Of a stretch of 64,000 bases of DNA, positions 60,372 to 64,000 are shown piece after piece. This DNA comes from Thermococcus sp. (lineage in GTDB: Archaea > Methanobacteriota_B > Thermococci > Thermococcales > Thermococcaceae): positions 1 through 64,000 of the forward strand of contig NZ_JALXBJ010000088.1 in NCBI RefSeq assembly GCF_026991495.1, in the 5' to 3' direction. A program made the position numbers and the translations under genes. The notes beneath the pieces are model-generated. The model was not told the origin of the DNA and did no database searches. It saw only the letters and a list, made by a program, of their open reading frames with translations. Every line of letters starts with the position of its first letter. The stretch's first letter is position 1.

Positions 60372-62501
60372 CTACCTGTACCTGCCCTCGAGCTGCATCT
60401 GCCTTATCCTCGCGGTCAGGCCCCTCTTGGGGACGGTGTCCTCGCTCAGAACCTCGCCGGTTCTCGTGTCTATCCTCGCGTAGTAGAGCCTGTCCCTCCC
60501 GGAGACCTTTATGTGAACGTAGTTCCTGTCCTTGTAATGGGTCAGCCTCTCGGTACGCGGGCTCTCCTCGTTGTACTTCTCCCTCAGCCTCTTGTGGTAC
60601 TCCTCCTCTATTGCCCTCTCCGTCAGCTCCGACTCCACCTTCAGGAGCTCCCCGGTGCCCCTTGCGAGCACGAGCTTCCCAACCTTCCGGACGCCGATGA
60701 AGGTTGCGACCCAGTCGTTCCTCAGCTCGATCCCCTCGACCCTCGCCTCAGGGTCGATCTCCCTCGCCCTCTCCTCAGCTATCTTCTCCGCAAGCTGACG
60801 CCGCAGTATCCTGTCCTCCTCCTCAATCGTCTTTCCGTCCTTGCTCAGCCTCAACCTAACCTCACTGGTCTCGTCTATGGCGCTTACGATGTACTCGTCC
60901 TTCGATTCCGAGATCGAGACGATCTCATATCCCGGGTACCTCTCCTTAACGAGCTCCCGCGCCTTCTTCTCGGATACCTCAACGAGGTAGTCGAGGACTT
61001 CCCCGGTCTTTCCGTCTATCTTAACAACCGCCCTGCCGTCCTCGCCGGTCAGTTCGAGTTCGAGGTACTTGTGGTTGACGACGCGATACGAGTCCAGCGT
61101 GACGTCGGATATCGGGAAGTTCCGAATAACCGTCTCCCTCGCCCTCACAAAGGCTATGTTCGGGGCGGGAAGGCGGCCGGCCTCTTCCACTTTTCCGTTC
61201 CTCAGATCTACCTTCACGACCTTTACAGCACCGCCAACGAGGACGTCAGCCGTGGCTGTCTTCTTATCCCTATCAACGCCCAGCACCTTCCCAGTCGGGA
61301 AAGCCTCTCTGAGAAGGGCCTCAAGGGCCTCCTCCGTCATCTCGGTCTGAACGCCCAGGAGCCTCCCGGTGTAGGGATTAAACGCCATCAGGAAGGAGAA
61401 CCTCTCCGTCCGCCCCCTCAGCTTGATCTTCTTCTGGCCCTTCTCCATCTCCACCTCAACCGGCCCCTCCCCCGTCTCCTCCTTGAGTATCTCCCTTGCC
61501 TTCCCCATGAAGTAGGCCTCGGGGAGGGGCTCAACTTCGACGCTCATCTCCATCTTTTTCAGATCTACCTCGCCCTCGGCTTCGTTGTCGCCGATTTTAA
61601 GCTTTAGAAGGGCCCTTTCCGGGATGTAGACCTTCCTGAGCTCGACGATTGTCACCCTGTTCTCGTTCACGGAGAAAGTTCTTGAGGCGAGGTTCTTCAG
61701 GAGCACGACTGCATCGGTCGCGGAGATGGGCCTCTTCACCTCAACCCCGGTTGCCTTCACCCTTGAAGTGTCTTTGATCAGGGCCTTTTTTACGGCGCGG
61801 GAGAGCTTCTCGTCCTCACTCCCCTTCAGAACGATATCATCGGGGGAGAAAACAACTGCCCTGCCCCTCTCCTCGCTCCCATCAATACTCCAGGAGATCA
61901 CGTAGGCCTCCCTGAGCTCGACCTTCAGTGATTCAAGCTCAACCTCCCTGGGCTCCACGGGGTATTTGGAGGCGATGTACCGGGAGACCCGCTTCATAAG
62001 CTCATCGGCTGAGAAATCGAAGAGCAGCGGGGCATCAAGCTCTATCTCCTCCGGCTTCTCCTCCCCCTTTTCCTCCCCTCCAACTTCCGCGGCGGCCTCT
62101 TTGAGCCCCTCCGGGACCCCTATCGAGTACTTGTTGAAGATGGAGGCGAGCTTTTCGCCGTCCCAGACCGTCACCTTCCCCCGGTAGTTCTCACTCACGA
62201 GGGGCCCTACATCACGCGTGAAACCTGCTGGGGAAATCAAAAGCCCTTTATCGGCTTTCTGCTCCTTCAGGAGCCTGGCGAGGGCGCTAACGTCCTTGGG
62301 GCCGGCGAGCCCCCTCATGTGGAGTTTTACGATGAGCTTCTCCGGCCCGGCTATTGGGTCAACCCTGATAGCTACGAGGTCAAAATCAGCACCCGATGCC
62401 CTCTCGTAGTCCCTGAAGCCCATCTCCTTGAGAAGCCCGATGATTCCATCCATGAGAGCGTCGCGGGATGCGGCCATCACGAGCTTTTGGCTCCACGTCA
62501 T
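60372..62501 (-). CDS. Large archaeal protein with N-terminal Mrr-like (PD-(D/E)xK?) domain and repeated PepSY-like modules
   Basis: N-terminus GLLKEMGFRDYERASGADFDLVAIRVDPIAGPEKLIVKLHMRG...LLISPAGFT resembles Mrr-like endonucleases; the rest contains repeated ...DGKTGEVLDYLVEVSEKKARELVKERYPGYEIVSI-type units. Confidence 0.65.
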   Translation of the reverse strand: MTWSQKLVMAASRDALMDGIIGLLKEMGFRDYERASGADFDLVAIRVDPIAGPEKLIVKLHMRGLAGPKDVSALARLLKEQKADKGLLISPAGFTRDVGPLVSENYRGKVTVWDGEKLASIFNKYSIGVPEGLKEAAAEVGGEEKGEEKPEEIELDAPLLFDFSADELMKRVSRYIASKYPVEPREVELESLKVELREAYVISWSIDGSEERGRAVVFSPDDIVLKGSEDEKLSRAVKKALIKDTSRVKATGVEVKRPISATDAVVLLKNLASRTFSVNENRVTIVELRKVYIPERALLKLKIGDNEAEGEVDLKKMEMSVEVEPLPEAYFMGKAREILKEETGEGPVEVEMEKGQKKIKLRGRTERFSFLMAFNPYTGRLLGVQTEMTEEALEALLREAFPTGKVLGVDRDKKTATADVLVGGAVKVVKVDLRNGKVEEAGRLPAPNIAFVRARETVIRNFPISDVTLDSYRVVNHKYLELELTGEDGRAVVKIDGKTGEVLDYLVEVSEKKARELVKERYPGYEIVSISESKDEYIVSAIDETSEVRLRLSKDGKTIEEEDRILRRQLAEKIAEERAREIDPEARVEGIELRNDWVATFIGVRKVGKLVLARGTGELLKVESELTERAIEEEYHKRLREKYNEESPRTERLTHYKDRNYVHIKVSGRDRLYYARIDTRTGEVLSEDTVPKRGLTARIRQMQLEGRYR

Positions 62502-62627
62502 CGTAATCACCACGTTGTAACTAATCCGGCGGCGTCCTATAAATCTCTTTCTTTTCCCTGGTTATCACCCCGGGTGTTCGGAACTCTTTTTAACATACCC
62601 TGCTCTAAAAACTACGGGTGGAACAGG

Positions 62628-63872
62628 ATGAAAAGCACCTTCAGGCTCACCGACTTCGACTTCTCCAACCGAACCGTCTTCCTGAGGGCAGACCTCAACT
62701 CACCGGTAGAGAACGGCAGGATAACCAACGACGCCCGCTTCCGGGCGGTTCTTCCGACGATCAAATACCTCCTCGACAACGGCGCGAAGCTCGTCATAGC
62801 CACCCACCAGAGCAGGCCCTACAAGGGGGACTACGTAACCACCGAGGAGCACGCGGAGTTACTGAGCGGTCTCCTCGGTCAGGAAGTCGAGTACGTCGAG
62901 GACATCTTTGGAAGGCTCGCGAGGGAAAGGATAAGCTCGCTCAAAGCGGGAGAGGCGATAATGCTGGAAAACCTCCGCTTCTCAGCTGAGGAGGTCTTCT
63001 ACAAGCCACTTGAGGACTGCGAGAGGACTTTCTTCGTGAGGAAACTCGCGCCCCTCATAGACTACGTCGTCAACGACGCCTTCGCGGCGTCTCACCGCTC
63101 ACAGCCCTCTCTCGTTGGCTTTGCACGCTTGAAGCCGATGGCGATGGGATTTCTGATGGAGAAGGAGGTCAGCGCTTTGACGAGGGCCTACGAGCACGGC
63201 GAAAGCCCCAGGGTTTACGTCCTCGGAGGAGCGAAGGTCGAGGACTCGCTGAGGGTGGTCGAGAACGTCCTGAGGAAGGAGAAGGCCGACTTAATCCTAA
63301 CCGGCGGTCTCGTCGGTCAGGTCTTCACCCTTGCGAAGGGCTTCAACCTCGGCGACGCGAACATAGAGTTCATGGCTAAAAAGGGCCTCCTTGAGCTCGT
63401 TGACTGGGCCGAGAGGATACTCGACGAGTTCTATCCTATGATAAGAACCCCCGTTGACTTCGCGGTTGACTACAGGGGTGAGAGGATTGAAATTGACCTC
63501 CTCAGCGACGAGAAGAAGCTCTTAGATAAATATCCTATCCTCGACATAGGTTCGAGAACCGTCGAGAAGTACCGGGGGATACTCCTAAACGCCGGAACCA
63601 TAGTTGCCAACGGCCCGATGGGGGTCTTTGAGAGGGAGGAGTTCGCCCTCGGGACGGTGGGGGTCTTTAAGGCGATCGGCGAGAGCAAAGCTTTCAGCGT
63701 CGTCGGAGGGGGGCACAGCATAGCGAGCATCTACAGGTACAACATAACCGGGATAAGCCACGTCTCCACTGGTGGAGGGGCCATGCTCAGCTTCTTCGCG
63801 GGTGAAAAGCTTCCAGTCCTTGAGGCCTTCAGGATAAGTTACGAGACCTTTGGCAGGAAACTCGGCGGGTAG
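62628..63872 (+). CDS. pgk: Phosphoglycerate kinase
   Basis: FRLTDFDFSNRTVFLRADLNSPVENGRITNDARFRAVLPTIKYLLDNGAKLVIATHQSRP; start ATG at 62628 after TATA-like tttttaac. Confidence 0.96.
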   Translation: MKSTFRLTDFDFSNRTVFLRADLNSPVENGRITNDARFRAVLPTIKYLLDNGAKLVIATHQSRPYKGDYVTTEEHAELLSGLLGQEVEYVEDIFGRLARERISSLKAGEAIMLENLRFSAEEVFYKPLEDCERTFFVRKLAPLIDYVVNDAFAASHRSQPSLVGFARLKPMAMGFLMEKEVSALTRAYEHGESPRVYVLGGAKVEDSLRVVENVLRKEKADLILTGGLVGQVFTLAKGFNLGDANIEFMAKKGLLELVDWAERILDEFYPMIRTPVDFAVDYRGERIEIDLLSDEKKLLDKYPILDIGSRTVEKYRGILLNAGTIVANGPMGVFEREEFALGTVGVFKAIGESKAFSVVGGGHSIASIYRYNITGISHVSTGGGAMLSFFAGEKLPVLEAFRISYETFGRKLGG

Positions 63873-64000
63873 TCGTCTCTTTTCTTGCTCTCCCTAATCC
63901 TGAAGCCCGGTGCCGCCCTCAATCTTACCGCCACCGAAGTTGTTCCTTTTAAACCTCTCAACATGCTCCTTCCGGAAAACAAAGCTAAGGCCATACTTCT

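Noticed and set aside
60513-61607. 364-aa plus-strand ORF
   Set aside because: Antisense to the Mrr/PepSY-like gene; composition is typical antisense (Leu/Pro/His/Val-rich).

Overview
This is a 64-kb chromosomal window from a hyperthermophilic euryarchaeon that looks like Thermococcales (Thermococcus/Pyrococcus type). The backbone is dense and mostly housekeeping: argF, thyX, pheST, RIO1/RIO2 kinases, iorA, pncA, trmO, mptA, top6AB, aIF1A, nep1, sufBC, pgk, one tRNA-Thr and one intron-containing tRNA-Met. The unusual parts are: (1) a thyX gene interrupted in frame by a LAGLIDADG endonuclease with an HTH but no recognisable intein splicing blocks; (2) a wtpABC tungstate-transporter operon broken twice, by a RHH/MazF-type toxin-antitoxin pair on the opposite strand between wtpA and wtpB, and by an AT-rich AAA-ATPase + TOPRIM-like (DUF3226-type) pair between wtpB and wtpC, the latter flanked by the same ATGCTTRA octamer and resembling OLD/PARIS-type defence modules; (3) an array of four 16-bp dyads (TGAAAG-n4-CTTTCA-like) at exactly 32-bp period in a convergent intergenic region; (4) strong operator-like palindromes upstream of a NifX-like gene and of an XRE-regulated DUF2178/ABC cluster; (5) a cluster of NifX-like proteins with Gly/Arg-rich tails; (6) an apparent PIN-domain toxin remnant directly behind an iorA that lacks an adjacent iorB; and (7) a decayed gene that keeps its promoter. 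All assignments were made by reading the sequence; no database searches were run.
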